Source: Nemophila menziesii
Taxonomy: Eukaryota > Streptophyta > Magnoliopsida > Boraginales > Hydrophyllaceae
Direction: 5' to 3'
Length of the DNA stretch: 64,000 bases
Assembly: GCA_029959085.1 (NCBI GenBank)
Contig: JARWIR010000016.1
Location: 8,105,441-8,169,440 of the forward strand
A program made the position numbers and the translations under genes. A model generated the notes under the pieces. That model was given only the letters and a program-made list of their open reading frames with translations. It searched no databases and was not told the origin of the DNA. How positions within the stretch are numbered: position 1 is the stretch's first letter; the number at the start of each line of letters is the position of its first letter. This document shows positions 48,563 to 60,090 of this stretch, piece after piece.

Positions 48563-49344
48563 AAACTCTTATTACATGCCAATCCCTCGTTGAAAAAGAT
48601 ACATCAGAAGTTAGTGTCAATTTTCTCATTTGGTTCTCTATAGTGTTAATTTACCCATGGTTGAAAAACGTGCATCAGAAGTTTTCCCCATTAAATATTT
48701 GATCAATCATGGAAAACATTAGTTCATTTCATGTAAACTTGGGAAGTTACCTTCCAAAAGTTGTTGATAAAAAAAGAAAAGGAAAATGAATGAAAAACTA
48801 CCTGGTAAAGGCAGTAAAAAATCAAAGTGAAACTGATAAAATTAGTGCAATTAAAACAACTAAGTTTCTTGCGGAATCGAGAATGAAAACTTGAGGTAAC
48901 TGAACAACTACAAATGGAATGACAGGTACTAACACCCAAACCTAAATGGAAATGAAAAATAAAAGGAAGAAAAAGAGAAGGATTAAAAACAAACCAATTA
49001 AGGTGAAGCCTTTAGTATCTTGGGAATCTAGTATGTACTATAATTGAATAAGCAAAAAATGCAACAATTTGGATGCCGAAGCAAAGCCAATATAGTTTCT
49101 ACAACCAAATTGAGTCAATTAGTCATATGAAGTATGCAAATTCCACTACATATAAAGCAGAATGGCTATTTACTATGAACTAACCATCAAACTAACTAAT
49201 TGAAACACTTGTGATAAGATATTTCATGGAAACAGGGACTGATGCTACAATTAACTCTACAACAGTTGCATCAAATGGCTATTTACCGCAAAACAATGAA
49301 AAAAATGCAGAATAAGACCAAATTGCTCACTCCAATAGGAAAGG

Positions 49345-49760
49345 GCTATTCTCAGCGCATCACATCTCTTACGGTAAAAGGCTTCCAACGGTCATAAAAT
49401 GGCCATTGTACTGAACTCAGATAATTTTGAAAAACATTAAAAGTGATAAGATTAGGTTAAAAATAAAAATAATTTTTTTACCTTAATTTGGTTTCTTCTC
49501 CAAGTTGGGTGACATGTGAAGGTGAGTGTGAAGAGATTTCGTTTTGTTTTTTGTTCCAATAATTCTGAAAAATTGTAAAAGTGATGAGATTAGGTTAAAA
49601 ATAATTCCATTTTTACCCTTAATTTGAGTTCGTCAAGCCGGGTGATGATGGTGGAGAATGGTCCCGATTGGCGGCGGTTTTCTTGTGCAGGAGAGCGGCT
49701 TGGTGTGGGAAGGTGATTGTGGATAGATTTTTTTGTTGGAATGCGGGTGTGAAGAGATTT
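49345..49760 (-). pseudogene. Partial copy of the MAC5 5'UTR region
   Basis: GCTATTCTCAGCGCATCAC and GGTCATAAAATGGCCATTGTA match about 2,990-3,045. AGATTTTACCTTAATTTG-type sequence and GGCGGCGGTTTTCTTGTGCA match about 3,170-3,260. It contains the predicted first exon and part of the 5'UTR intron but no coding exon. Same orientation as the gene. Confidence 0.65.
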
Positions 49761-49862
49761 GAAAATGAGAAAAATGGAGAATTGTGAGAAAAATAAGGAA
49801 GTTTTGAGAGTTATTAGGGATTGACGGTTCTATGGATTAAAATGGGTAGTAGGGAAGGAATA

Positions 49863-50222
49863 TAAAGAACTATATATTGAGACAGACTCGAAGGAGCTCC
49901 ATGCGCTAGTGAAGGACGGTGGGAGTTCAAGTAGTTGCCTCTCGTATATAGGACGTTAGTGTCGGAGTATACTGCAAGATCATCCAAATTTTGTGATAAA
50001 TCATGTGTTTCGCGAAGCCAACCAAAGCGCTAAGGTGTTAGTGCTGGATCTTGGTCTGTTGAGCTACAAGAACCTCCCGATTACTTGTGGCATTTCATTA
50101 CAAGAGATATGAGTGAATGTGCGACTACTAGAGTAGTCTTAGATTCTTGCTAGATGTCACGTTAAATGTCTTGTAACCTGGTGATTACCGGCTTTTAAGC
50201 CTCTTATGTATGGAAAAAAAAA
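49863..50222 (+). mobile_element. 3' end of a LINE (RNase H tail and poly(A))
   Basis: Plus-strand sequence reads YKELYIETDSKELHALVKDG, then FREANQSAKVLVLDLGLLSY after frameshifts, and ends in a run of A at about 50,214-50,222. 5'-truncated to about 0.36 kb. Confidence 0.65.
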
Positions 50223-51270
50223 GTAAGTAAGTAATTGATATAGCTTATAATTTAGGCCAAAAATATGGAGATCAACTTTTTTATTATTAAATAATAGGAA
50301 TTAGTTTTTTATTAAGTAATTAGGAATTCATTAATAGTATTAATGATATGTGGGGCAAAAAATGGTCCTGGCTACCACCTATGATAGATATTCAGGACCG
50401 TTAAATGAAATACATTAATGATAAGTGGAGTCAGAAATGATTTTGGCTCCACTTATGTCATATATTCATGACCGTTGATCAAAACATGTAATATAATATA
50501 GACTAGTTAAAAACCCGTGCCTGAAGCCACTCTGAAAAATTTAATTTACAAAAATAAATTAAACATTTTATAACAAATAATCCTTGAGATAAAAACAAAC
50601 TAAAAAAAATCCAACCAATCACAAAAAATATAGTGCATTTTACACAAATATCTACATAAACTATCAATCAATCAACAAAATATATTCTTAAAATATCAAA
50701 AATAAAAATCTCAAACAATTGAAATGACATGAATATAAAATAGCTTATAACAACTAAATGTCTTTTTTGTGAATACTTAAATAGTGTTATTTTATTTTCG
50801 TCTCATAGTTTTACAAAACTTTGATATATGACATATATATGAATATCGTTTGATTTGAGAAATTGCTTGTTTATATGAAATAGATTAGATAAGTAATATG
50901 TATTATACATATTAATCATGTAAATATATAAAAATTAAATTTAAGATATAAATAAATACTTTACATTTTAAATAAAATATAGGATTGTATTGATAAGTTA
51001 CATATAAATATTGATGGATTATATTTTGTATGAAAATAAATAGATCGCCAAAAAAATAAAATAAAATAAAAACAATTTTTTGTTGCAAAAAACACGCCAT
51101 ATTGTATGAAGTGTCCATTGTTATTTTGTGGACTACAATGGATAATTTTATAGTCACGAATAAAAACGTCAATAAAATCAATAATTAAATAAGAATCAAG
51201 ATGCAATCAAATAGGTGAATGTATTCTTGACCCTTTTTTTTCAATATTCAAATATTAAATTCATAATTAT

Positions 51271-51450
51271 AAAGTCTTGTTTGTTTTATAATACAATATT
51301 GTATCTTGTTGGTTTAAGGAATTTCCTACAGTGAACTCTTACCAACTATTTGATTTTTCTATTCATATCTAAGTCTTACTTTGTATTTGTAATACAACAT
51401 TGTATCTTGTTGGTTTATGGAATTTTCTACTATAAACTTTTACCAACTAC
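51271..51450. repeat. Two imperfect direct repeats of about 80 bp
   Basis: AATACAAYATTGTATCTTGT, TGGTTTA.GGAATTT and CTTTTACCAACTA-type motifs occur twice, starting at about 51,271 and 51,370. Confidence 0.7.
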
Positions 51451-51979
51451 GAACTATATCATGCAGGAATTATTAAGCACGTTGAAACAAAAAAATTATA
51501 CTATATTTATCAAAGTTTTGAGGCTTACAATTTAAAGGTCAAACAATATTAAAAATTAATTTTTTTATAAACTCAAAAACCTGTACCATGTTTTTTTCAC
51601 CACTGAAGTTTTTAGGCTTACACCAATTACATAAATTCTTTCATAAATGATACAAATTTAAGACATATTTTTCAAAATTTTGGCAAGTAACGACATTCAC
51701 TTCTTTAAAGCAATTGCTACAGAACTTAAGGATGAAAGTATCATATAAAGAAATCGCATCTCCAGATAACAAATATCACATGATAATGGGCAACGATCAT
51801 TACGTGCACACAAATTATTTCTCAAAATAAAAGGATAAAAGAATAAACATTATAGGTGGGCCATGCTCTTAAGTAACTCTGGGACAATAGAATTTAGAAA
51901 ATAAAAAAATAGGTTACTTAAAGTAATAAGGATGATGATTTCAGACATTTCAAACAAATGACGATGACCAACGATCTGA

Positions 51980-52035
51980 GTACGTGATCACCTTCTTGGA
52001 ATTTCGTTACTCCTTGCCATACACTTTCAACAATA
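51980..52035 (-). pseudogene. Exon fragment of an alcohol-dehydrogenase-like gene
   Basis: After an acceptor TTTTGCAG the minus strand encodes IVESVWQGVTKFQEGDHVL. This matches the [G]xVESVGxGVxxxxxGDHV signature of zinc-type (medium-chain) alcohol dehydrogenases, with one Gly replaced by Trp. About 19 residues only; probably captured. Confidence 0.6.
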
Positions 52036-53076
52036 CTGCAAAATAGCCACAGGAAGTCTCGACATTCCACATTTTCCCTAATGGTTTGGGGGTAATAATG
52101 GTATGAACAGAATTTTAAGATGTGTAGTGTTATAAAAAGCCGTCGTTGAAAACCGATTTTGGTCCTTTATCTGTAACAATTTTAACAATTAGGCCCTTTG
52201 TAAACATAACATTTTAGTCCCTTATCTCTTGAGTAAGGAAACACTGGTCGTTATGTTTTTGCATTACATTATAGGAGTTAGATCCATGTGATTAAGAACT
52301 AATTTGTTTAGTTTTACCAAAATAAAGTACCAAATAGTTATTTACCAAATGTTATAGAGGGAAAGGGAATATAAAATAGAAGAAGGGAGTTGCAGTTAAA
52401 AGCAAGTTTCACACACATAAAAAACTAATTTGTCAAAGTATACAAAGATGAGAAACAAAATTTGTTACTTACTAAAAAAAGACCTTCATCTGTAAAGAAG
52501 AGATAAACTAAACAACCATAGAAAAGCAAGTTTCAAATAGATAAGTGACCAATCTAAATATTATACTCCATACATATTGGGCTATCTTTTCCTTTGTCTC
52601 ATAACCTCACAATTAAAAATCGAAGTTATTTACGCACCTTGTTTTGTATTGATAAATGAAATTCTGTTTTATCTTAAACGTTGGAGTAAAGTGAAATAAT
52701 ACACAATTTATAATAAATATAAAATAAGAGATAAGGCAAATTAAAGCAAAATTGCCTGAACGGTAAAAAAGGGCACATTTCTTATGATCAAGATCCACAA
52801 ACCATGGAATTAAGTAATATGAAAAACGTTTACCTCAATTGGATCATAATCTTGCACCTAATAACCTGATAGAAGACTCAGTTGACCCTCTAAAAATAAC
52901 CACCTACACCAATTTATTAGCGGAGTTTTTTCATGAGTTAAATTCCCAAAACCAAAAATATTGAAAAAATAATTATCAGCAGAGAAATATGTAACTCGTC
53001 TACCTGTAAAAATGCATTTACAATGCTACTGTAACTGTAATATTGTGCAATAACAAAAACAATCAAACTGAACCCT

Positions 53077-53145
53077 CTACCATTTGTCTTTAAAGGTCTC
53101 TAAAGGTGGAGCTTTGAGCAATTCTAGTGCCCTCGTATAAAGTCC
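53077..53145 (-). pseudogene. Last-exon-like fragment, source gene not recognised
   Basis: Acceptor ATTATTTAG, then 22 codons including LYTRALELLKAPPLETF and ending DKW before TAG. It reads like the end of a helical protein. No parent is recognised. Confidence 0.4.
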
Positions 53146-53907
53146 CTAAATAATATCATCAAAAAGCACATAATTCAAATAAATAACACGAAAAACATAC
53201 ATAATAAGTGAAATTTAAAGGGAGGAATTGTTTGATACTTGGAATATATCAATCCACATGTTTTTTAGACCTAAAATATATAAGTATGATCAATTTTCAG
53301 TTTTTATTATATACCAGCCTTTTCCCCAAGCCACATATTTGGTTTACGGTAAAAAAATTATGAGAAAAAGATAAAAAATTTGAGTAAAATTCTATTATGC
53401 TATTTTATAAGTTATAGATGAAAATTATGAGAAGTTAATGGAGCTAAAGGGGGAATTTCGAGGTAAATGGAAAGAGGAAAATTAGGAAAATCAATTAATT
53501 GCTGAAATTAGGAATAGTAATGTGTGCTTAAAAAAAATAAGGGGGAATTTAGAGGTAAATAGAAAGAGGGAAATTAGGAAAATCAATTAATTGCTGAGAT
53601 TAGGAATAGTAATGTGTGTGTTTTTTAGTTTTTTTTAGTGTTGTCGATAAAAAAAATTAATAAGTGGCGTCAGAATCAATCCTGGCCACTACTTATGTTT
53701 AGCCTAATTAAATCCTGGACACCACTTATTTTTAGCCAGATTTAATCCTGGACACCACTTATGTGGGTAAATCTGGACCGTATAAAAAACTCTAAATATA
53801 ATATAGATATTAATACCAAATTATAATTAATATGAATTTAGCTGATAAATAATATTATTTCAATGTGATTGTTTATTTGGTGATATAATAAAAAATAAGG
53901 TATTATG

Positions 53908-54154
53908 TGTTATGAAATATTATAATGTGGATATTATTCTAGAGTAGTGGAGAGCCTTTGTAACCTTCACATTTATCCCTTGTAACATCCTACTTATTAT
54001 GTAATTAGTAGGGTAGTTGGATAGTCTCATAAGTCTCTATATAAAGGCTTGTCCATTCCCTCAAAGTAAGATAGAAATCCATATATAATAATATACTCTT
54101 CTTATCTCCTATTAGCCTCTCATCAACTAGTTTCTTTTACATATTGTTTCAACA
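53908..54154 (+). repeat. 5' LTR of the copia-like element
   Basis: TGTTATGAAATATTATAATG to TTTCAACA; TATA box CTATATAAAGG near 54,040. By eye it differs from the 3' LTR at about 11 of 247 positions. Confidence 0.9.
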
Positions 54155-55260
54155 CGTTATCAGCACGACTTTACCAACCGAGCTAATAAGATTTGAGACT
54201 CTTCATAATCTTTTTTTTATTACATAGAGGTAAGTAATTCTTGAGGTAAGATATATTTTTTTAATTTTTTATGTTATATTATAATATAATTGATTACTTC
54301 AACTCTTTTTAAAAATATATTCTAATAGAGAGTAAATTTTAATCGAAATTCATATACCTCTTCAAATATATGATTTTGAAAGAGAAGATTCAACTTGAAA
54401 TTGTATAAGTTTGCTTCAAGAAAAGAATTACAATCATTGAAAAAATGACGAGAATAAGCAACTGAATGTTTGCTTCATTTTATAAATTATGAATGTTTGC
54501 TTCAATTTGTAAATTATGATTGCTTAAAAGCAATGTGAAACTCGTCTTGTTTATGAAAAAAATAACTTTCGAGTTGTTTATAAAGAAAAAAAATATATCA
54601 ATGAACTTATCAAGAAAAAATTTGAATATTGAGAAACAATTGATGAAACTATTATGAAATGTCCAACTTAATAATGATTCATGGATGAAATTATTCAAGC
54701 CCACTTTCTACAAAAGTATGATTCATAAAAATAACTAACGAAATAAAATCTCGTTGGTATATTGAGCAATATAATTGTCGTACATGTAAAAAAAATATTG
54801 AATTCATGGGAATAAATTTTACGAAATAAATTTTATTTTTATATTTACATGACCTTGAAATCATATGAATGTCATAAATGATAGTGAAAAATAATCATTT
54901 GAGAATAAAGTAACCCATCTAAGAACGATTGCGTAGAAAAAAATGATTTTACTTCAACATTATCTCAAACGAGGCTTAAAGACTAATCCCATGATTTATA
55001 TACTTATCATGAATCAAAAATTCGTTTAATATAATGAACAATTATACATTATATTATTCACTGACATTGAAAATTATACGTGGTTGGAGAAATAATTACA
55101 TATTCCTGAAAAGAACACGTTATCATAAAAAAATCGTGAACTTGAAATTACGAAAAATTATTTGACATGATTATTGAATCATGAAAACAAAAAGAAAGAT
55201 AAATTCTGAAATAAATCCTTATAGGATCAAAATTGACATAATAATAACAAGATAATTAAA

Positions 55261-55344
55261 TGTTAGAAGTAGGATTTGAACCACCACCCTCTTGCAAATA
55301 AGGTAACTTGAATATGGTGTCTTACACCAATCGGTCATCATGTC
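55261..55344 (-). pseudogene. tRNA-Leu (CAA) pseudogene or tRNA-derived sequence
   Basis: On the minus strand the 84 bases follow cytosolic plant tRNA-Leu(CAA) almost throughout: A-box region TGACCGATTGGTGTAAGAC, anticodon loop ATTCAAGTT with CAA, variable arm GCAAGAGGG, B box GGTTCAAATCC, end CTTCTAACA. The acceptor stem pairs poorly (three of seven positions mismatched), so it is unlikely to be a working tRNA. It lies inside the copia-like element. Confidence 0.75.
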
Positions 55345-57412
55345 ATAATTATACAATATTATTGGACAAAAATATTTGACATAACTATTTTATGATGAAT
55401 GTCATTTGGATAAATCAAATATTAAATAAATATTGTTTAAATCCTGAAATAAATATTACTAGGATATCTTCTTTTTTTTTGTACTATTTGAAGTCAATAG
55501 TCAAATTCAGGAGGAGAAATATATATGATCTAGCAGAATATAGATTTTCTTAAAATAGAAAATTGCTAGACAATTGGTTGTGAATTCGCCTAATATGACT
55601 TATCAACATACAACTTTATACATATATACGGTCATATTGAAAAAAAATCCAAATAAAAATCATGAGTACCCTCGTTGGTCAATGACCTAAAGTATCCATC
55701 TATATACCGTTACTTGTGCAACATAAAATATAAATGTTCCACCATTATGCACAAAGATGAGATCACGAACAAATATGAGAAGTTATTTCAATCTACAATG
55801 ATTGATATGTATCTTGAGTTTGCCACATGAAAAATATGTATACTGGAATACTATGCATAAAGCAAGATTCTAATGATAAGAGGGGGAGCTGAAAAATATT
55901 TTATAAGATGCAACTTCATCCTCACAAATAAGTTTTGAGCTCAGTGTAATAATAAGATGCATTCATAAGTGACTAAGTCACGTATTCAGCTTGAAAAGAT
56001 CATGCTCAAATTAATTTTCTTTGAAAAAAATACATTGCAACGCGTAAAGCGTGGTCGGCCTGTCGATTTCAAAATATCATAAAATTGAGCAGTATGAGCA
56101 AGTTGGCAATTCTAAGATTATCATGAGATAATGTAGAAAATATAACTAAAGAATAGTACTCTAAAAAAAGTACCAGGTACCTGAAAATTTTCTCAGTATT
56201 GAGAAATTGAGATAAAATAATCTCATTAAATTATATTACTATAGAAATATATGGAATCGAAAAACAACTTGATCATGATCGAATAACATGTGTAAATGAT
56301 CATGTAAAAGTTACTAAATGAAAACGAGGATCTTGAATAAAATTCCATTCTATGATGTCGTCTAGAAAAATTAATTGGTCAAATATAATAAGAAGCAATC
56401 AGGCATAATCATACTCACACAGTACATGTGAATATATGAAGTAATTTTTTGGTGAAAAATATTTGCCTGAAAGTTTTATATAGGACTTCATGTGCGTCTT
56501 TTGATAAAATAAATTTACCAATATGTATCGTATGATACGAAAAATTACATGAAAATCTTTAGAAGACTAAAAACGCATATACATAAATACCGGGATATAT
56601 TAGAATGATATTTTTATTACTTTTGTTGTCTTTAACAATCTTTAATTGTCTTATATATTGTCATGTAATCTGCCATATATTTTTTTTATATTTCATAAGT
56701 AGAATATGTGTTTATTTATGATTACGTGCATGAATATTTATTACTTTAAATTGCACATGATTGTGTTTGTGGATCATTACAGTGTTATATGACGATATGA
56801 CTTCATATATTATTTAATTTGAAATTATAGTTACTATTATAAAAATGTGTAAGATATTGAATATCGAGATTATATTCGAAATTGAAGATCATCACATATA
56901 CGTTTACATGAGGGGGAGAATAACACGTATTGCACTTTTTATTCCTTCGTCAAGGTTTTTTCCCATAGGGGTTTCCTGATAAATTTTTTGACGAGGAAAA
57001 TTAAAAGCGTATTGATAACGATTATGTACTCTTTTTCCTTTACTCGGTTTTTGTCCCACAGAGTTTTCCTAGTAAGGTTTTGATGAGGCATATCAATAAA
57101 AAATTGGTGGATTCTCAACTCGACTTGGTCAAATTTAAGTTCACAAGAAAATCCTAAATGTAAATTCAAGATGAATATCATGTCAATATAATTTATGGCT
57201 GCACCTGATAATTTTATGCAAAGATACTTCCATTTCATGAGACAAGTCGATAATATTAATGATCAAGGTACTTTATCCACACATTCAGAGGAAATTCATA
57301 CGTGTTGCACTCTTTTTCTCTTGACTAGTTTTTTTTTTCCATTGGGTTTTACTAGCGAGATTTTTAACGAGGCAACATCATATGCGTATTTGAAATAATA
57401 CCCAAGAGGGAG

Positions 57413-57659
57413 TGTTATGAAATATTATAATGTGGGTATTATTATAGAGTAGTGGAGAGCCTTTGTAACCTTCACATTCATCCCTTGTAACATCCTACTT
57501 ATTATGTAATTAGTAGGGTAGTTGGATAGTCTCATAAGTCTCTATATAAAGGCTTGTTCATTCCCTCAAAGTAAGATGAAAATCCATATATAATAATATA
57601 CTCTTCTTATCTCCATATAGACTCTCATCAACTAGTTTCTTTTACATATTGTCTCAACA
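57413..57659 (+). repeat. 3' LTR of the copia-like element
   Basis: Same ends and length as the 5' LTR, preceded by the purine tract and followed by the target duplication TTATG. Confidence 0.9.
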
Positions 57660-57664
57660 TTATG

Positions 57665-58034
57665 AAGATTATAAATATGAATATTTATTCTTTACTATTT
57701 TCTAAAAACTAATCATTTATATATGCATTGTGTGTCCTGATTTGACAAACTCAAATTAGAAAATAATAGTATAGTATAAAAAAGTTATTTAATACGAAAA
57801 TAAATTTAATTAATAAAAAAATTGTAAATATAAAAAAGTGTTTTAGTAAAGGACCGCCAAGAACCCGAACACGCCAAGAACCCGAACACGCCAAGACCCG
57901 TCGAGAACCTGCCAAAAGTCTTTGGTTGAAACTCGCCAAAACCTGCTAGATCGGGCCTAAAAAAGATAGATACGCCACTAGACGGACCCGGACTGAACCT
58001 TGCCAAAACCCGTGGGTTTTTTGCCCGTGCACAC
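57665..58034. other. AT-rich spacer and CCCGAACACGCC repeats
   Basis: 57,665-57,850 is AT-rich with no feature. 57,855-58,025 has AAGAACCCGAACACGCC twice and related C-rich motifs, ending in CCGTGCACACGG next to CTAA where similarity to copy 1 resumes. Confidence 0.5.
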
Positions 58035-58389
58035 GGCTAATTTTGATAACCAGCATCGATTCTTCACTACCAACCAACCAAAGAAACACCGCTATATATT
58101 TGTGTTGTCATACAATTGATGAGGTTTTTTAAAAATTGTGGCACAAATTCGCCAGTGATTAATACCCGCTAACAAAAATATATCGACAAATTGGCAAATT
58201 GATGTTTGATAGTTATAAACTGTAAGACTCTCGAATATCGTATTGCATAATTTATAACCATTAATTATAATAATAAAAGACGTGTTGGTAGATTAATTAG
58301 TTAGTTATTATAATTAAAAAAAATTCAATTTAAAATATGAAACATTTTTCATAATACGATTGGCTAGAAGTAAATATTGGACCATCAAA

Positions 58390-58533
58390 CTAGTTGAGGT
58401 TAGCTCAATTGGTCAGGATCTTATTTCTCATCTAGAAGGTAACTTGCTTGAAGATAGAAGTGTTGAGGCGTGCCTACCTTCTGTGGGATTAGTCGGGTAT
58501 TGGCCCGAATCACCCACTTAACAAAATAAATTA
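58390..58533 (+). mobile_element. SINE-like insertion (144 bp)
   Basis: Flanked by the perfect 10-bp duplication GACCATCAAA (58380-58389 and 58534-58543). Near its left end, GGTTAGCTCAATTGGTCAGG looks like a Pol III A box; a B box is not clear. The paralogous site in copy 1 (about 21,750) lacks the insert. Confidence 0.62.
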
Positions 58534-59199
58534 GACCATCAAATATTGAATAGAAAAAAATTTCTTCTATAAATGACGATGAGTGCATGGGTACAAGTTT
58601 ATCTCCAAATAAGGGACACCCAAATAACAACAAAATTTATATAATTATCACCAATTCGTGATCCATTATTTTATTTTATTTTTGTCAGAGTAAAACATAG
58701 TATTGATGGCTAGAAACATTACATTGGTAGATATTTAAAGTAAAATATACACAAACACCTGCACTTGACAAAACTACTCAAACCCTACCCTGGCCACAAA
58801 AACGAAAATTCTTTCCTAGTAACAAGTGTTAATCTAAACAAACTATTCACACTTCCAATTCCATACAATATATACAAGAGGAAACTACAAAATAAAGCCT
58901 AAAACCCAACCAACATTCTATTTAAAGTTGAACTATACAAAAATCTTAAAACAAGGCTAAACTAAATTTCTGGTTGGATCTTTTACTTTTATACACTTTT
59001 TATTTATTTTTTATTAGATTTTTTTGTTTTTTATCTACTCGATAGGTACGTACCTACATTTCGGGGGTAGATACATACATTTTTTGTTAAGTACGGACCT
59101 ATTATCCATGGAGGGATGTACTTATACAGTTTTTTAAATGTATGTAAAGTGAATTGCTATATAACTGCATTATAAGTCCTAGTTGTTTTTTTTTTCATG

Positions 59200-59570
59200 T
59201 CAAATGGATGTACCTTTAGGGTTACAAAAACCCAATTCGAAGACCATATCCACCTCCACACACACATAGGAACAAAAAATCCAAAAACAATCTCTTCATG
59301 CGGGCCCAATGGGTTGTACCCCATATGTTCAACTTCACACACGCATATGAACAAAAAAACAAAAATAATCTTTTCACCGAGGTCCAATGGGATGTATCCC
59401 ATTTATTCAACTTCACACATGCAAAGGAACAGATACAATCAAAAACAAAATGCTGGACCCAAATGGATAAACCTAAGGGTTGTACCCAAAGGGTATGTAC
59501 CCGGTTGTCCACCTTTAATCTCGTATAGGAACAAAAAAACAAAAGAAAACCCTTCACATTCACACTCGTA
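59200..59570. repeat. Imperfect tandem repeats of about 80 bp in MULE-3
   Basis: Units contain CCCAATGGG(T/A)TGTA-CCCA, TTCAACTTCACACA-GCA and GAACAAAAAA-CAAAA in constant order, three to five times. The frame 59197-59571 through it is repeat-driven. Confidence 0.75.
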
Positions 59571-59689
59571 GGAACAAAAAATAATGAACCATTTGATTCT
59601 TTTTAACGAAAATCATGAAACCTCATAAAGTATCTCAACATTATAGGTGGAAAAAACCTTGAAGGTTAAACAGATCTAAAGATGTTGGA

Positions 59690-60090
59690 GACTAGTCCAC
59701 GGCGACAGCGGTTTTCTCGTGCTGCAGAGTGGTGTTCGGGAAGGTAAGACCTTAGCGGTCTAATGGTTGAGAATGCACCACGAACGCCGTGGATAATGGG
59801 CTACTTTAACGGCGGTTTTTTGCCCCAGGAGGGCTGCGGCGGGAAAGTATAGGGCTTGTGCTAGAGAGATGGTCGAGAATGGTCCACGAACAGTGGTCTA
59901 TGGTGATGGTGGAGTATGTTCCATGAACGCCAACGGTGTATGTGGAGAATGGGCCATGATAGTGGCGATTTTCTTGTGCAGGAGAGTGGCGGCGAGTACA
60001 TGAGACCAGAATGGGCCACGACGGCAAGGTTTCTTATGTAGAGAAGCGACGAAGTTGGAGGTGAATTTCTTGTGCATTGGAACGGGAAGG
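59690..60090. repeat. Array of a GGAGAATGGG...GGCGGTTTTCTTGTGCAG motif
   Basis: About five degenerate units: a GGAGAATGGGCCACGA part, then GGCG(G/A)TTTTCTTGTGCAGG and AGAGTGGCGGCG. A single unit occurs at about 3,225-3,290 in the MAC5 first exon and at 49,655-49,720. Confidence 0.65.

Larger units (their letters stand above)
47100..50502 (-). mobile_element. Helitron-like element 2, minus strand, with gene fragments
   Basis: The minus-strand 5' end TCTATATTATATTACATG is at 50502. A possible 3' end CACGGTTGTAATTACTAG is at 47100, but the following base is A rather than the expected T. Subterminal CATAAGTGG...CCAGGA motifs match Helitron-like element 1. Inside are a TPR-like exon fragment, a copy of the MAC5 5' region and a LINE 3' end. 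No RepHel protein is visible. Confidence 0.5.
50503..53807 (-). mobile_element. Helitron-like element 1, minus strand, with gene fragments
   Basis: The minus-strand 5' end TCTATATTATATTTAGAG is at 53807, preceded by A. The 3' end GGCACGGGTTTTTAACTAG is at 50503, followed by T; a short GTGGC...GGCAC stem lies just before it. This fits insertion between A and T. The 3' end abuts the 5' end of the second element without a gap. The 5' subterminal region repeats CATAAGTGGTGTCCAGGATT. 3305 bp, no RepHel, two exon-like fragments. Confidence 0.6.
53908..57659 (+). mobile_element. Ty1-copia-like LTR element, decayed and non-autonomous
   Basis: 3752 bp with LTRs of 247 bp at both ends and the 5-bp target duplication TTATG at 53903-53907 and 57660-57664. 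After the 5' LTR comes CACGTTATCAGCACGA, a phrase common next to plant copia LTRs. A purine tract AAGAGGGAG precedes the 3' LTR. Interior traces of pol (CGTGGTCGGCCTGTCGAT, an RGRP-type segment near 56,050) and the copia-type 3' region (TTTTTCCCATAGGGGTTTCC, repeated) remain, but no long frame survives. Confidence 0.88.

Noticed and set aside
58010..58030. Helitron 3' end (CCGTGCACACGG next to CTAA)
   Set aside because: The hairpin touches CTAA without the usual gap, and no matching 5' end in the right orientation was found.
59157..59571. 124-codon frame and antisense frames in MULE-3
   Set aside because: All derive from the imperfect 80-bp repeat; no recognisable protein.
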